This document shows positions 9,134 through 18,108 of a DNA stretch of 64,000 bases, in pieces. The DNA comes from Bradyrhizobium sp. CB2312 (lineage in GTDB: Bacteria > Pseudomonadota > Alphaproteobacteria > Rhizobiales > Xanthobacteraceae): the NCBI RefSeq assembly GCF_029714425.1, contig NZ_CP121668.1, positions 2,687,501 through 2,751,500 on the forward strand, in the 5' to 3' direction. A program made the position numbers and the translations under genes. Each line of letters begins with the position of its first letter. The stretch's first letter is position 1. The notes under the pieces are model-generated. The model saw only the letters and a program-made list of their open reading frames with translations. It did no database searches and was not told where the DNA came from.

Positions 9134-10056
9134 TGCGTACAATCTTTGCTGCTGCCGCGGTCCTCACCCTCGCGGTACTTCCAATCTTTGCCCCCTGGTT
9201 GCAATTCGTGCTGACGCTTGCGATCGCCAAAGGCTTGGCGGCGCTCGGTGTTGCGGTTCTCCTCCGCAGCGGACTGATCTCGATCGGCCATGCCATGTTC
9301 TTTGCCGCGAGCGCCTATGGCGTTGCTTTTTTGGCACGGGCTGGCGTCAATGATTTCGGGGGCCTCTTGGTCCTCTCTGTGCTGGCTGCCGCACTTGTGG
9401 GCGCCGCCGTGGGATCGTTCCTCGTTCGCTATCGCGCGATCTTCTTCGCGATGCTGAACCTTGCGGTCTCCATGGTATTTTTCGCGCTGTGCGCCAAGCT
9501 CTACGGCGTCACCGGCGGGACCGACGGCATGCCCATCCCGATTCCCGGAATGTTCGGCGTCGCAATGGCCGAACCTGTTTTCAAGAGCGTTCTGTTCTAT
9601 CTGAGCCTGTCGCTGATGGTGTTGGTCGGCATTGCCGTTCAGCGCTACCTGAACAGCCCGTTGGGCCAGGCGCTTTCGGCCGTCCATACCAATGAAATTC
9701 GGCTCGAATACCTCGGGATTCCGGTCTGGGCAGTTCTCCTGGTCGCCTATGTCATTTCGGCGGCACTGGCGGGACTTGGCGGCGCGATCGCCGGATTTGC
9801 GATTGGTCGTGTTGCGCCTGATTTCGCGTTCTGGACCGCGTCCGGGCATCTCGTGCTGGTTGCCGTGCTCGGCGGAATCGGTGGCGTGCCCGGCGCATTC
9901 CTTGGCGCACTGTTCCTGGAGTTGCTCCACAGTGTAGCAGCCAGCGTGACCGACGCTTGGAACCTGATCGTGGGCATGGCGCTGATCATCGTGATCATGT
10001 TCATGCCGCAGGGATTTTATGGACTGTTCTCGCGCAAAGAGGCGTCGAGCCTATGA
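9133..10056 (+). CDS. ABC transporter permease, LivM type
   Basis: This is the second membrane subunit of the importer, 307 residues and highly hydrophobic. It contains the LivM-type motif GLISIGHAMFFAASAYG and, near the middle, AVHTNEIRLEYLGIPV, the loop that contacts the ATPases. It starts at the ATG overlapping the livH-type stop and ends overlapping the next ATG, so translation of the transporter genes is tightly coupled. Confidence 0.9.
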   Translation: MRTIFAAAAVLTLAVLPIFAPWLQFVLTLAIAKGLAALGVAVLLRSGLISIGHAMFFAASAYGVAFLARAGVNDFGGLLVLSVLAAALVGAAVGSFLVRYRAIFFAMLNLAVSMVFFALCAKLYGVTGGTDGMPIPIPGMFGVAMAEPVFKSVLFYLSLSLMVLVGIAVQRYLNSPLGQALSAVHTNEIRLEYLGIPVWAVLLVAYVISAALAGLGGAIAGFAIGRVAPDFAFWTASGHLVLVAVLGGIGGVPGAFLGALFLELLHSVAASVTDAWNLIVGMALIIVIMFMPQGFYGLFSRKEASSL

Positions 10057-10799
10057 CGCAACCCATTCTCGAGGCAAAGGATCTTCACGTCCGATTCAGC
10101 GGGGTCAAGGCCGCGGATGGTGTAAGCATCGCGATTCAGGAGGGTGAGTTCCTCGCGATCATCGGACCAAACGGATCTGGCAAGACGACGCTGCTCAATA
10201 TCTGTACCGGCTATATCAAGCCGAGGTCGGGTAGTGTGCAACTCGACGGCCGGGACATCACCCGGCTTTCGCCACGCGCCATCGCGCGCCGCGGCGTCGC
10301 CCGAGCCTTCCAGATTCCGCAGCTGTTCTCCGCGCAGCGCGTGATCGAGAACATGATGCTGGCGCTGGCGGCCAACGAAGGCCTGTGGAGCGCGGCCCGC
10401 CCGCTCGAGACCGCCGCTCGGCGCCAGGAGGCGAAGGCGCTGCTCGACCTGGTTGGCCTTGCCGACGACTCCGAGCGAATCAGCAGCACCTTGCCGGAGG
10501 GGCATCGCAAACTCCTGGACATCGCGGTCGCGCTGGCGCTCAAGCCACGGCTCTTGCTGCTGGACGAGCCGACCAGCGGCGTCAGCGCGCTGGAGCGCTT
10601 CCCTCTGATGGAAGCGCTGATGAGTGCGTTACGCCAACGCCGGATCACGGCGCTATTCGTCGAGCACGATATGGACGTGGTCGCGCGCTACGCAAGCCGC
10701 GTCCTGGTCTGGAACGCCGGAAACATCATGGCCGAAGGACGGCCCGACGAAGTGTTCAACAACGCGCAGGTTCGCGAACGCGTCGTGGGGGTGGCGTGA
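10053..10799 (+). CDS. ABC transporter ATP-binding protein, LivG type
   Basis: This 248-residue ATPase carries Walker A GPNGSGKT, the Q-loop region FQIPQLF, and Walker B LLLLDEPTSGV followed by the switch His in FVEHDMDVV. The LivG-type insert is present (NMMLALAANEG). The ABC signature is poor: TLPEGHRKLLDIA stands where LSxGQQ is usual, a variation seen in some LivG proteins. Its ATG overlaps the permease stop (ATGA). Confidence 0.9.
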   Translation: MTQPILEAKDLHVRFSGVKAADGVSIAIQEGEFLAIIGPNGSGKTTLLNICTGYIKPRSGSVQLDGRDITRLSPRAIARRGVARAFQIPQLFSAQRVIENMMLALAANEGLWSAARPLETAARRQEAKALLDLVGLADDSERISSTLPEGHRKLLDIAVALALKPRLLLLDEPTSGVSALERFPLMEALMSALRQRRITALFVEHDMDVVARYASRVLVWNAGNIMAEGRPDEVFNNAQVRERVVGVA

Positions 10800-11491
10800 T
10801 GCTGAGTCTCGACGGGGTCAACGTATCGATCGAGGGCGTTCGCGTTCTGCGCGGGGTCAGCTGCGACATCATCGAGCGCAAGACGACGGTGCTGATCGGC
10901 CGCAACGGAGCCGGCAAGACCACGACGCTGCGCGCGATCATGGGTCTTCTCGACCTTGACAGCGGTTCTATCCGTCTCAACGCCGATGACCTGTGCCGCA
11001 TGCCGGCCCATCATCGTGCGCGCGCGGGGATCGGCTATGCGCCCGAGGATCGTCGCCTGATTCCCGAGCTGAGCGTGGAAGAGAACATCCGTCTTCCGGG
11101 TCTGGCGCTAAAGCTCGACAGGGCGGAGATCGCGCGTAGGCTCGACGAGGTCTATGACTTGCTTCCCGAGCTGCACATCATGCGAGCGAGGCCGGCTGGT
11201 GGTGTCTCTGGTGGGCAAGGAAAGATGGTTGCACTCGGCCGTGCGCTGATGATCGCGCGCAAGGTGTTGCTGCTCGATGAACCGTTCCAGGGGCTGGCCC
11301 CGGCGCTGGCGCTCGACTATGCGCGCACGCTTGGCGAGTTGCGCAAGCGCCGCCCCGAGCTTGCCCTGCTGATCACCGAATCGTCGCCGGCACTGCTGGA
11401 CCGGATCGCCGACCGGACACTGCAGATTGAGCGCGGCGAAATCCTCATGACATCGACCTCGAATAGGGAAGCCCATGTTGCTGCAATTTGA
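10799..11491 (+). CDS. ABC transporter ATP-binding protein, LivF type
   Basis: This is the second ATPase of the importer, 230 residues. Walker A is GRNGAGKTT, the signature is VSGGQGKMVALGRAL and Walker B is VLLLDEPFQGLAP. The usual switch His region is replaced by LLITESSPALLD, so the catalytic His seems to be Ser or absent here, while the LivG partner keeps its His. It starts in a TGATG overlap with the previous gene. Its last 17 bases overlap the following DUF2848 gene. Confidence 0.88.
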   Translation: MLSLDGVNVSIEGVRVLRGVSCDIIERKTTVLIGRNGAGKTTTLRAIMGLLDLDSGSIRLNADDLCRMPAHHRARAGIGYAPEDRRLIPELSVEENIRLPGLALKLDRAEIARRLDEVYDLLPELHIMRARPAGGVSGGQGKMVALGRALMIARKVLLLDEPFQGLAPALALDYARTLGELRKRRPELALLITESSPALLDRIADRTLQIERGEILMTSTSNREAHVAAI

Positions 11492-12158
11492 CCGCATCGC
11501 AAAAGACCGGACCGACCACATCGGCGTCAAGATCAATACCCTCGTGATTGCGGGGTGGGCAGGCCGGGACGCAGCGACGATCGAACATCACATCGAAGAA
11601 CTCGCTGCGCTCGGCATTCCACGTCCCTCGACGACGCCGCTCTACTACCGCGTTGCGCCGCAGACATTGACGCAGGAACTCAGCCTGGCCGTGCTTGGCC
11701 CGGATAGCTCGGGTGAAGCAGAGCCGATCGTGGTCGCGATGGCAGATGGGCTTTGGATTGGGATTGGATCCGACCATACCGATCGCAAGGCCGAGGCATC
11801 GGGCATCGCGCTGTCGAAGCAACTCTGCGGCAAGCCGGTCGGCGCGCAGCTCTGGTGGTACGCCGATATAGAAGAGCACTGGGATCAACTGATGCTGCGG
11901 TCGTGGGCCACCATCGACGGTAAGCGCGTGCTCTATCAGGAGAGTCCGGTTTCGTCGATGCGCACACCGCGCGATCTGATCCGCCGCCACACCGGCGCGG
12001 ACACGCTGCCGGCCGGCACGCTGATGTTTTGCGGCACGCCCGGAGCGATTGGCGGCATTCGGCCGGGGACGCGGTTCGAGATGGAGCTGCAGGACCCCGT
12101 CCTCAACCGTGCTCTCACGTATGGTTATGAAGTTGCCGTGCTGCCGATCATTTCCTGA
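11475..12158 (+). CDS. DUF2848-family protein
   Basis: This 227-residue protein matches the DUF2848 family, thought to be related to fumarylacetoacetate-hydrolase folds. Recognisable stretches are LVIAGWAGRDAATIEHHIEEL, VAMADGLWIGIGSDHTDRKAE, and the end GTLMFCGTPGAIGGIRPG, which resembles the FAH-family substrate loop. It overlaps the LivF-type gene, so it is co-translated with the importer and probably acts on a pathway intermediate, perhaps by hydrolysing a C-C or C-N bond. The reaction is unknown. Confidence 0.75.
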   Translation: MLLQFDRIAKDRTDHIGVKINTLVIAGWAGRDAATIEHHIEELAALGIPRPSTTPLYYRVAPQTLTQELSLAVLGPDSSGEAEPIVVAMADGLWIGIGSDHTDRKAEASGIALSKQLCGKPVGAQLWWYADIEEHWDQLMLRSWATIDGKRVLYQESPVSSMRTPRDLIRRHTGADTLPAGTLMFCGTPGAIGGIRPGTRFEMELQDPVLNRALTYGYEVAVLPIIS

Positions 12159-12187
12159 TCGTCACACCCAAGAACCGGTCCAAGGCA

Positions 12188-13543
12188 ATGACAGACACTC
12201 GAGACAATACATGTCGTTCGGCCGTCGCTCGGCTCGAGGCAACACTTGACCGTAGTCGGTCGCTCAAGATGGAAGGCAGCAAGGTCTTTACCACGGTCTT
12301 TGCCGACAGCGCGCAGCGCGAGGCCGAGGCGGCGGACCAGCGCGCCGCCGGGTCCACACGCGGACCGCTTGACGGTCGCATCATCTCAGTGAAGGCAATA
12401 TTCGACGTTGCGGGCACAGTGACAAGCGCGGGCTCTGCTGTGTTGCGTCGCTTGCCGGTCGCGGCCCATGACTCCGTGGTCGTGGCGAATCTACGCACGG
12501 CGGGCGCGATCATCGTTGGCAAAACCCAGATGACCGAGTTTGCCTTCTCCGCACTTGGCACGAATCCTCACGACGGCGTGCCAGGCAATCCGCGCGACCG
12601 CAACCGCGCGCCCGGAGGTTCGTCGTCGGGTGCCGTCGTGTCGGTGGTCGATGGCATGGCCGAGATCGCTATTGGCAGCGATACGGGTGGATCAATCAGA
12701 ATACCCGCGGCGCTATCGGGAGCGGTCGGCTTCAAACCGACGAGCGGACGCGTGCCGTTGACTGGCGCTTTCTCGCTGTCATCTAGCCTTGATACGATCG
12801 GCCCGATCGCCATGAGCGTTGCGGATTGCGCGGCCGCCGACATGGTGCTGTCGGAACATCATACACCGTCAGCACTGCGACCCGCGTCTCTCGGGACCTT
12901 CCGTCTCAGCGTTGCCCGTGGCCGACTCTTTGAGCGCTGCGAGCCGGAGGTGGCTAATGCGTTCGAACATACAATCCAGCGTCTGGGGTCGTACGGCGTG
13001 CTGATTGCGGAGAGATCAATTGACGCAGCTCTCGACGACCTGGCGCGGATCGATGGGATAGGAACGTTTCCATCCATCGAGGTCGGCGCGACGCTGCGCG
13101 GCCTCGGGCTTGGGAGTCTCGAGGGGGTCGATCCGAAGACACGGGTTCGCATCGAGGCGGGTGAGGGCATCCTCGCAGTCGACTATGTGCGCATGATGCG
13201 GCTTCGCCGTGCCGCCGTGCAATCCTTCGAGCAGTCCTTCGCTGCGAACGAAGTCCTCGTTCTGCCAACGACGCCGATCCGCGCGCCGCTTTTGTCGGCG
13301 CTTGAGGACGATGCGACATTTCATGAGTGCAATGGGCTCGTCCTCCGTAACCCTCGCGTCGCCAATATTCTAGACTGCCCCTCGATCTCGCTTCCCTTAC
13401 CGGTCGGCGGCCTACCCGTCGGGCTGATGCTGATTGGCCGCAGGGGCACAGACCGCCGCCTGTTGGAGATCGCGTCCACCGTCGAGTCAACGTTGCAACG
13501 TGGCAGCATGCCAACGACATCGAACCGTTCCGATCAAAATTGA
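12188..13543 (+). CDS. amidase-signature family amidohydrolase
   Basis: Amidase-signature enzymes hydrolyse C-N amide bonds with a Ser-cisSer-Lys triad. The triad is visible: Lys in GRIISVKAIFDVAG, the cis-Ser in the Gly/Ser loop APGGSSSGAVVSV, and the nucleophile Ser in GSDTGGSIRIPAAL. Length (451 aa) fits the stand-alone amidase/GatA-like group. It lies between DUF2848 and UbiD genes and probably cleaves an amide of the imported compound or an intermediate, releasing ammonia and an acid that UbiD could then decarboxylate. Allophanate-hydrolase-like or GatA-like activity cannot be excluded, but the context favours a catabolic amidase. Confidence 0.87.
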   Translation: MTDTRDNTCRSAVARLEATLDRSRSLKMEGSKVFTTVFADSAQREAEAADQRAAGSTRGPLDGRIISVKAIFDVAGTVTSAGSAVLRRLPVAAHDSVVVANLRTAGAIIVGKTQMTEFAFSALGTNPHDGVPGNPRDRNRAPGGSSSGAVVSVVDGMAEIAIGSDTGGSIRIPAALSGAVGFKPTSGRVPLTGAFSLSSSLDTIGPIAMSVADCAAADMVLSEHHTPSALRPASLGTFRLSVARGRLFERCEPEVANAFEHTIQRLGSYGVLIAERSIDAALDDLARIDGIGTFPSIEVGATLRGLGLGSLEGVDPKTRVRIEAGEGILAVDYVRMMRLRRAAVQSFEQSFAANEVLVLPTTPIRAPLLSALEDDATFHECNGLVLRNPRVANILDCPSISLPLPVGGLPVGLMLIGRRGTDRRLLEIASTVESTLQRGSMPTTSNRSDQN

Positions 13544-13558
13544 AATAAAGGGAACGAA

Positions 13559-14983
13559 ATGACCAAAGCTGTTGTATTCGCGCCAAGCGATCGACCGGTG
13601 GCTAAGCCGTCCAAGCCGCTTGAAGCCAGCTTGCGCGACTATCTTCACAGTCACTCGAACTCAGTTGTCCGAATTCGTAAGCCCGTTGGCCTACGCGACA
13701 TTGGCGCTCTATCCGCCCAAACGGATGATCCGATCCTCTTCGAGAATGTCATCGAGGCGCCAGGCTTCCGTGTCGCAGACATCCTGGTGAAAAACCGCAA
13801 AAATCAGGCGCGCGCGCTCGGCGTTTCGCGCGAGGACTATTTAAAGACGCTTGCATATCGGCTCAGGCTGCCGCCGCGTCCCTTAGTGAAAGTTTCCGGC
13901 GGCCCAGTCAAAGAGGTGCGCTGGCTCGGCGGCGATGCCGACCTGACGCGGCTGCCCATTCCCTTTCACAAAGAAGGTGACACGCGGCCCTACATCACGC
14001 TCGCCAACATCATCCGGGATCCAGAAACCGGCTTTCTCAACTCCAATCACGCCGGCACGACTGTTACCGGCCGCCATAGTGGCGCGATCAGTTTCGCAAC
14101 GCCGCACAGCATCCGCATCATGAATAAATATCGCCAGATGGGCGAGACCAAAATGCCGATCGTGATGATGGGCGGCGTACCTCCCGCCTATGAGATCATG
14201 GCCAACTACTCCGGTCTGCATCTCGACGTCTGGGGTGAGTTCGACATGATTGGTACGATCATGGATCGCGATATCGAAGTCGCTGATGCGGAGACCGTTC
14301 CACTTCCGGTTCCAGCCCAGGCAGAGGTGATCATCGAGGGTTACGTCCACTTTGCCTCGCAGACGGTCGGTGCAGTGACCTCGCCGAGCATGTACCACCT
14401 TCCTCAGCACGAGCATGTGCCGACTTTGGAAGTCACCGCGATCACGATGCGGGAGGACAGGCCCATCTATCGAAACCATCAGACGTGCCCAGCAACCGAC
14501 CATCAGACGTTACCTCGGCTCTGTCACGAAGCTGTTCTGTACAATCGCCTTAGCGAGATGGGGCTTGCCGTCAAGGACGTGCGCTTTCCAACTTGGGGGG
14601 CGGCGTTGTCCTGCATCATACAGTTCGACTACCGTCATGACGGCTTTGTCAACGACGCATTGATGATGGTGATGGGGGCGCCCTGGATCAATACGAAGCT
14701 TGTTATCGCGGTTAGTCCCGACACCGATCTGGACGATCCTGCGGACGTCTATCACGCGATCGCGACTCGTTGCGACCCGGAGCGCGATACGTTCGTGGTC
14801 CCCCGCACGCGCGGCTCGCTCTATGATCCATCCGCGACGCCTCTGCCGGAAGAATTCTATCCATATCGCGTTGTCGGGAAGATGGGAATCGATGCGACGA
14901 TCAAGTCACGACACGACCGCAATGACTTCAGGCGCGCATGGCCGATGAATTGGGGAAAGGTCAAGCTTTCGGATTATCTCTGA
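13559..14983 (+). CDS. UbiD-family prenyl-FMN-dependent decarboxylase
   Basis: UbiD enzymes reversibly decarboxylate aromatic or unsaturated acids using prenylated FMN made by UbiX. The 474-residue protein has the family start LRDYLHSHSNSVVRI, the cofactor-binding segment NSNHAGTTVTGRHSG, the region IVMMGGVPPAYEIMA, and the acid-rich QAEVIIEGYV stretch that carries catalytic glutamates. GGAACGAA lies before the ATG. A UbiX gene follows 190 bp later, which supports local cofactor supply and a dedicated catabolic role rather than ubiquinone synthesis. Confidence 0.9.
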   Translation: MTKAVVFAPSDRPVAKPSKPLEASLRDYLHSHSNSVVRIRKPVGLRDIGALSAQTDDPILFENVIEAPGFRVADILVKNRKNQARALGVSREDYLKTLAYRLRLPPRPLVKVSGGPVKEVRWLGGDADLTRLPIPFHKEGDTRPYITLANIIRDPETGFLNSNHAGTTVTGRHSGAISFATPHSIRIMNKYRQMGETKMPIVMMGGVPPAYEIMANYSGLHLDVWGEFDMIGTIMDRDIEVADAETVPLPVPAQAEVIIEGYVHFASQTVGAVTSPSMYHLPQHEHVPTLEVTAITMREDRPIYRNHQTCPATDHQTLPRLCHEAVLYNRLSEMGLAVKDVRFPTWGAALSCIIQFDYRHDGFVNDALMMVMGAPWINTKLVIAVSPDTDLDDPADVYHAIATRCDPERDTFVVPRTRGSLYDPSATPLPEEFYPYRVVGKMGIDATIKSRHDRNDFRRAWPMNWGKVKLSDYL

Positions 14984-15029
14984 TCGGGCCGGCCCGAGAA
15001 CCGGATGCGGGAGCCTGGAAGAAGGCATC

Positions 15030-15200
15030 ATGAGCAGGCCGCACAACGGGTTCGCCGGTCTCTACTGGCTTCCGGCTAAACCGTTCGTGCGGTGTGGCCG
15101 ACTGGGGATCTGTCTGGACCCTTCACTTGCGAAGCGGATGGTGGTTTACGAGGACTCCGGTGAGGAACGGCCATGCCCAGTGATAATTGTTCGAATTTGA
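15030..15200 (+). CDS. small protein between ubiD-type and ubiX-type genes (56 aa)
   Basis: This frame begins MSRPHNGFAGLYWLP and ends PCPVIIVRI, with two Cys in VRCGRLGICLDP. A good GGAAGAAGG site lies before the ATG and the frame ends 28 bases inside the ubiX-type gene, an arrangement that suggests translational coupling. Some hydroxyarylic acid decarboxylases have a third small subunit beside UbiD and UbiX homologues, but I see no clear similarity to it. Confidence 0.45.
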   Translation: MSRPHNGFAGLYWLPAKPFVRCGRLGICLDPSLAKRMVVYEDSGEERPCPVIIVRI

Positions 15201-15850
15201 GCGTGGTACCCCTGAATGCGTTCGCAGAGCACGACGCGCCCAGAAACAAGCGTCTTGAGAGCCAGTCGCGGCATCAGAGGCTGGTAGTAGGAATCAGCGG
15301 TGCATCCGGTGCGGTTTACGGCGTTCGTCTGCTCGAATTGCTCCGCGCGGCCGGGGTTGAGACTCATTTGGTAATGTCCAACGCAGCGAGCATTACTGTT
15401 GCCCATGAGGTCGGAAAGCCCCTGTCCGAGGTCAGAGCTCTCGCTGATCGGAGCTATGGCCAAAAGGATTTGTCCGCGCCCATTGCAAGCGGGTCCTTTC
15501 GGACGTCCGGAATGATCATTGCGCCCTGCTCGGTGCGGACAATGTCGGGCATCGCGTCAGGTGGCGCCGAAGGACTGCTTGCCAGGGCCGCCGACGTGGT
15601 GCTGAAGGAACGGCGGCAGCTAGTCCTCCTCCTGAGGGAAACGCCCCTGCACTTGGGGCACCTTCGCGCAATGACGGCCGTTGCCGAGATGGGGGCAATC
15701 ATCGCTCCGCCGGTCCCTGCATTCTATGCGAAGCCAAGAAATTTAGAGCAAATGATCGACTACACGCTCGGCCGCGTACTTGACCTGTTCGATATCGATA
15801 TTGATTTGGCTGGCCGCTGGGAAGGTTTACATTCACCGCTGACGAAGTAG
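15173..15850 (+). CDS. ubiX: UbiX-family flavin prenyltransferase
   Basis: UbiX adds a dimethylallyl group to FMN, making the cofactor of UbiD decarboxylases. The core has the FMN-binding motif VVGISGASGAVYGVRLLELL, then IAPCSVRTMSGIASG and the RETPLHLGHLRAM segment that binds the prenyl phosphate. The 225-residue product has about 36 residues ahead of the usual start, which may be translated or may reflect a later start. It closes the catabolic operon. Confidence 0.88.
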   Translation: MPSDNCSNLSVVPLNAFAEHDAPRNKRLESQSRHQRLVVGISGASGAVYGVRLLELLRAAGVETHLVMSNAASITVAHEVGKPLSEVRALADRSYGQKDLSAPIASGSFRTSGMIIAPCSVRTMSGIASGGAEGLLARAADVVLKERRQLVLLLRETPLHLGHLRAMTAVAEMGAIIAPPVPAFYAKPRNLEQMIDYTLGRVLDLFDIDIDLAGRWEGLHSPLTK

Positions 15851-16109
15851 CGTGCTTAGCAACGCGGAGATTGTGTGCCATCGCGGCCCTGCGAGCACCG
15901 CAGGCGCGAGGCGTAGGATCGCTTCGTCTGGATTCAACGCAGCGACAGTTTGCGACTGAGAGTCATGCTCTGCGAAATCGCGAAGCTCGGTGAAGCGCGT
16001 GCGACCGAGTTGAGCAAAGTCTGGTTCGCGGGCAGAACCGTGCATTTGCGGCGGACCGAAACCCGAACTTGGCGATTAGACGGAGGATCTGCTGCCTGCG
16101 GAAGCCATT

Positions 16110-17507
16110 CTAAGCTTGACGCTCTGGGATGCCTGCAAACAGGAGCCCAAGGCCTTCCGCATACGTAAGGTGCGCTATCACAGCATCACGCAGTTTCGTG
16201 TAAGATAATCCGGCGATTATGGCTGTCTGGACCGCTGCCACCACTTCGCCGGCGCCTGCGCCGATCATAGTGAAGCCAAGCACGCGGTCATCACTCGCGC
16301 TGACGATTGCTTTCATCCATCCGCGCTTTTCTTCCGTCGCTTCGGTTCGAAGGACCCGACTCATCGGCAACTTCGCGACGAGCACCGGAATGCCCTGCCG
16401 TTTCGCCTCGTCTTCAGAGAGGCCAACCCGCGCGAGGGGCGGCTCAGTAAACATAACATACGGCACGAGGCGATCGTCCGTTCTACGATTGCCGCCCGCC
16501 ATATTGTCGCGAACAATCCGGAAATCATCGACGGAAACATGCGTGAACTGCGGACTGCCGGCGCACTCACCGATCGCCCAGATGCCCGGGGCACTGGTTT
16601 CCAAACGTTCATTCACGCGGACGAAGGCTCTTGCGTCCAGCTCGACCCCAGTTTTTTCCAACCCGATATCGGCGGTGTTGGCAACCCTACCGGTAGCTAC
16701 GAGCAGGTCGCTTCCCTCGATGGTCTTCTCGGCGTCCTCAGTGTGCAGCGTGACAGTCACGGCATCACCCGACAGCCCCTTCACCAATGTCGGCCTCACG
16801 TTGGTGAGAACCTCAATGCCCTCGCTCGTCAGGATGCTGTTCATCTCCTGAGCGACGTCCGCATCCTCACGGCCCATGGGTTGCCGCCCGGGTTCAATAA
16901 TAGTCACTCGACTGCCGAGCCGCCGATAGGCTTGCGCCATCTCGATCCCGATATACCCGCCACCGAGAATTATCAGGTGAGAGGGCAAATAATCGAGTTC
17001 GAGGACTTCTATGTGCGTAAGAGGGCGAGACGCGATCAGGCCCGGAATGTCGGGAATGGCGGCATGAGTGCCGACGTTGATGACGACCTCCAAGCCGGCG
17101 AGCGTGCGTGTGCCCCCGTCGTTCATCCCAACTTCGATAGTCTTCGGACCAATGAACCGACCGTTTCCCATGATCAGTTCGGCACCGCTCTCTTCATAGG
17201 CGTTTAGGTGAGCGGCAATCTCCCTGTCGATCATATCTTGTTTTCGACTGCGTACCCTTCGCATGTCTGTTTGAACGCCGTCCACGTTGGTGCCGAAATA
17301 TGCAGCATTCCGGGCCACATGAGCGACGTTCGCGCTCCAAATCTCGTTTTTGGATGGCAGGCAAGCCACGGCGGGACAGGATCCGCCGACCCACCGGCGC
17401 TCGACGACGGCAACCCTCTTGCCAGACTTCGCAAGGTGCCAAGCGAGCAGCTTGCCCCCTTGGCCGCTGCCGAGGATCACCACATCGAATTGCTCGTTGT
17501 GGGGCAT
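16110..17507 (-). CDS. RclA/mercuric-reductase-like flavoprotein disulfide reductase
   Basis: This is a class I pyridine-nucleotide disulfide oxidoreductase of 465 residues. FAD binding is GSGQGG near residue 13, the redox pair is C44-X4-C49 in GGSCPAVACLPSK, and the NAD site is LGGGYIGIEMA. The C-terminal interface has FTHVSVDDFRIVRD and RRTDDR, close to the QFTYISLDDYRIVRD pattern I recall for E. coli RclA. The usual HPT-E dimer motif near the end is changed to AHLTYAEGL. It is not lipoamide dehydrogenase by context. A role in oxidant or metal stress is likely, since an RclR-like regulator and RclC-like proteins lie in the same window. Confidence 0.82.
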   Translation of the reverse strand: MPHNEQFDVVILGSGQGGKLLAWHLAKSGKRVAVVERRWVGGSCPAVACLPSKNEIWSANVAHVARNAAYFGTNVDGVQTDMRRVRSRKQDMIDREIAAHLNAYEESGAELIMGNGRFIGPKTIEVGMNDGGTRTLAGLEVVINVGTHAAIPDIPGLIASRPLTHIEVLELDYLPSHLIILGGGYIGIEMAQAYRRLGSRVTIIEPGRQPMGREDADVAQEMNSILTSEGIEVLTNVRPTLVKGLSGDAVTVTLHTEDAEKTIEGSDLLVATGRVANTADIGLEKTGVELDARAFVRVNERLETSAPGIWAIGECAGSPQFTHVSVDDFRIVRDNMAGGNRRTDDRLVPYVMFTEPPLARVGLSEDEAKRQGIPVLVAKLPMSRVLRTEATEEKRGWMKAIVSASDDRVLGFTMIGAGAGEVVAAVQTAIIAGLSYTKLRDAVIAHLTYAEGLGLLFAGIPERQA

Positions 17508-17553
17508 GGCGACTCTCCTACCGGTTTACTGGTGGACTACTGAGATGTGAGCG

Positions 17554-17943
17554 TTACGTTTTCTCGTCGGCCTCATCGCTTTCCGAGAGCGCGCGATAGC
17601 GCGCCAAATCGGGGTCACCATCCAGGTAAAGTCCGACGAAGCCCCGGTAGCCGAAGTCGTCGCGCAGAAGCACGAGCAGCCGATCCAAATCCTTGTAGGT
17701 ACGATCGTCCTTGTCGCCCCACGTCCGCAGCGGCAGGAACTCGCGCCTCCAGCTCGGCCGAACATAGGCCAGGTGTTCGACCGTACCGTCAACAATCTTA
17801 GTGACGATGAGGACATTGCGCAGGTGCCCGCCGTTTTGCAGCTCCTGCCTAATTTCCCCCTCCTGTAACCCGCTCGTCAAGGGTCGCTCCCGCAAGTTGA
17901 TCGCCCAAAGGCGGATACCACAATGGGGCAGACTTCCTTGCAC
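17554..17943 (-). CDS. hypothetical protein (129 aa)
   Basis: The middle and end are well-formed protein sequence: HLAYVRPSWRREFLPLR, then TYKDLDRLLVLLRDDFGY and FVGLYLDGDPDLARYRAL. The first 25 residues look weaker, so the true start may be later. No known domain is recognised. It lies directly upstream of the RclA-like gene on the same strand (46 bp gap), so the two may be co-transcribed. Confidence 0.6.
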   Translation of the reverse strand: MQGSLPHCGIRLWAINLRERPLTSGLQEGEIRQELQNGGHLRNVLIVTKIVDGTVEHLAYVRPSWRREFLPLRTWGDKDDRTYKDLDRLLVLLRDDFGYRGFVGLYLDGDPDLARYRALSESDEADEKT

Positions 17944-18108
17944 CTATCAATCCGCACTCGCCTGGCGACATGCGGTTCAGAAGACTTGGAGCGGGTCGAG
18001 CTGCTCCACGGCGGAAGCCTCCTCCTGCCCCGTGTCTACCAGTGAAAGGGGCGATCTTGCGAGCGGACAATGAGGCGACGCGGACCGACAAGCGTTTCAA
18101 TCCAACTG

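Noticed and set aside
9094..9930. Minus-strand frame of 278 codons over the LivM-type gene
   Set aside because: Extreme charge (His, Asp, Arg, Glu) from antisense reading of a hydrophobic membrane protein.
12954..13586. Minus-strand 210-codon frame over the amidase and UbiD start
   Set aside because: Shadow of the amidase gene; composition is not protein-like.
16110..17507. Dihydrolipoamide dehydrogenase identity for the flavoprotein
   Set aside because: The redox motif and the C-terminal dimer motif differ from lipoamide dehydrogenase and no 2-oxoacid dehydrogenase genes are nearby; an RclA/MerA-like role fits better.
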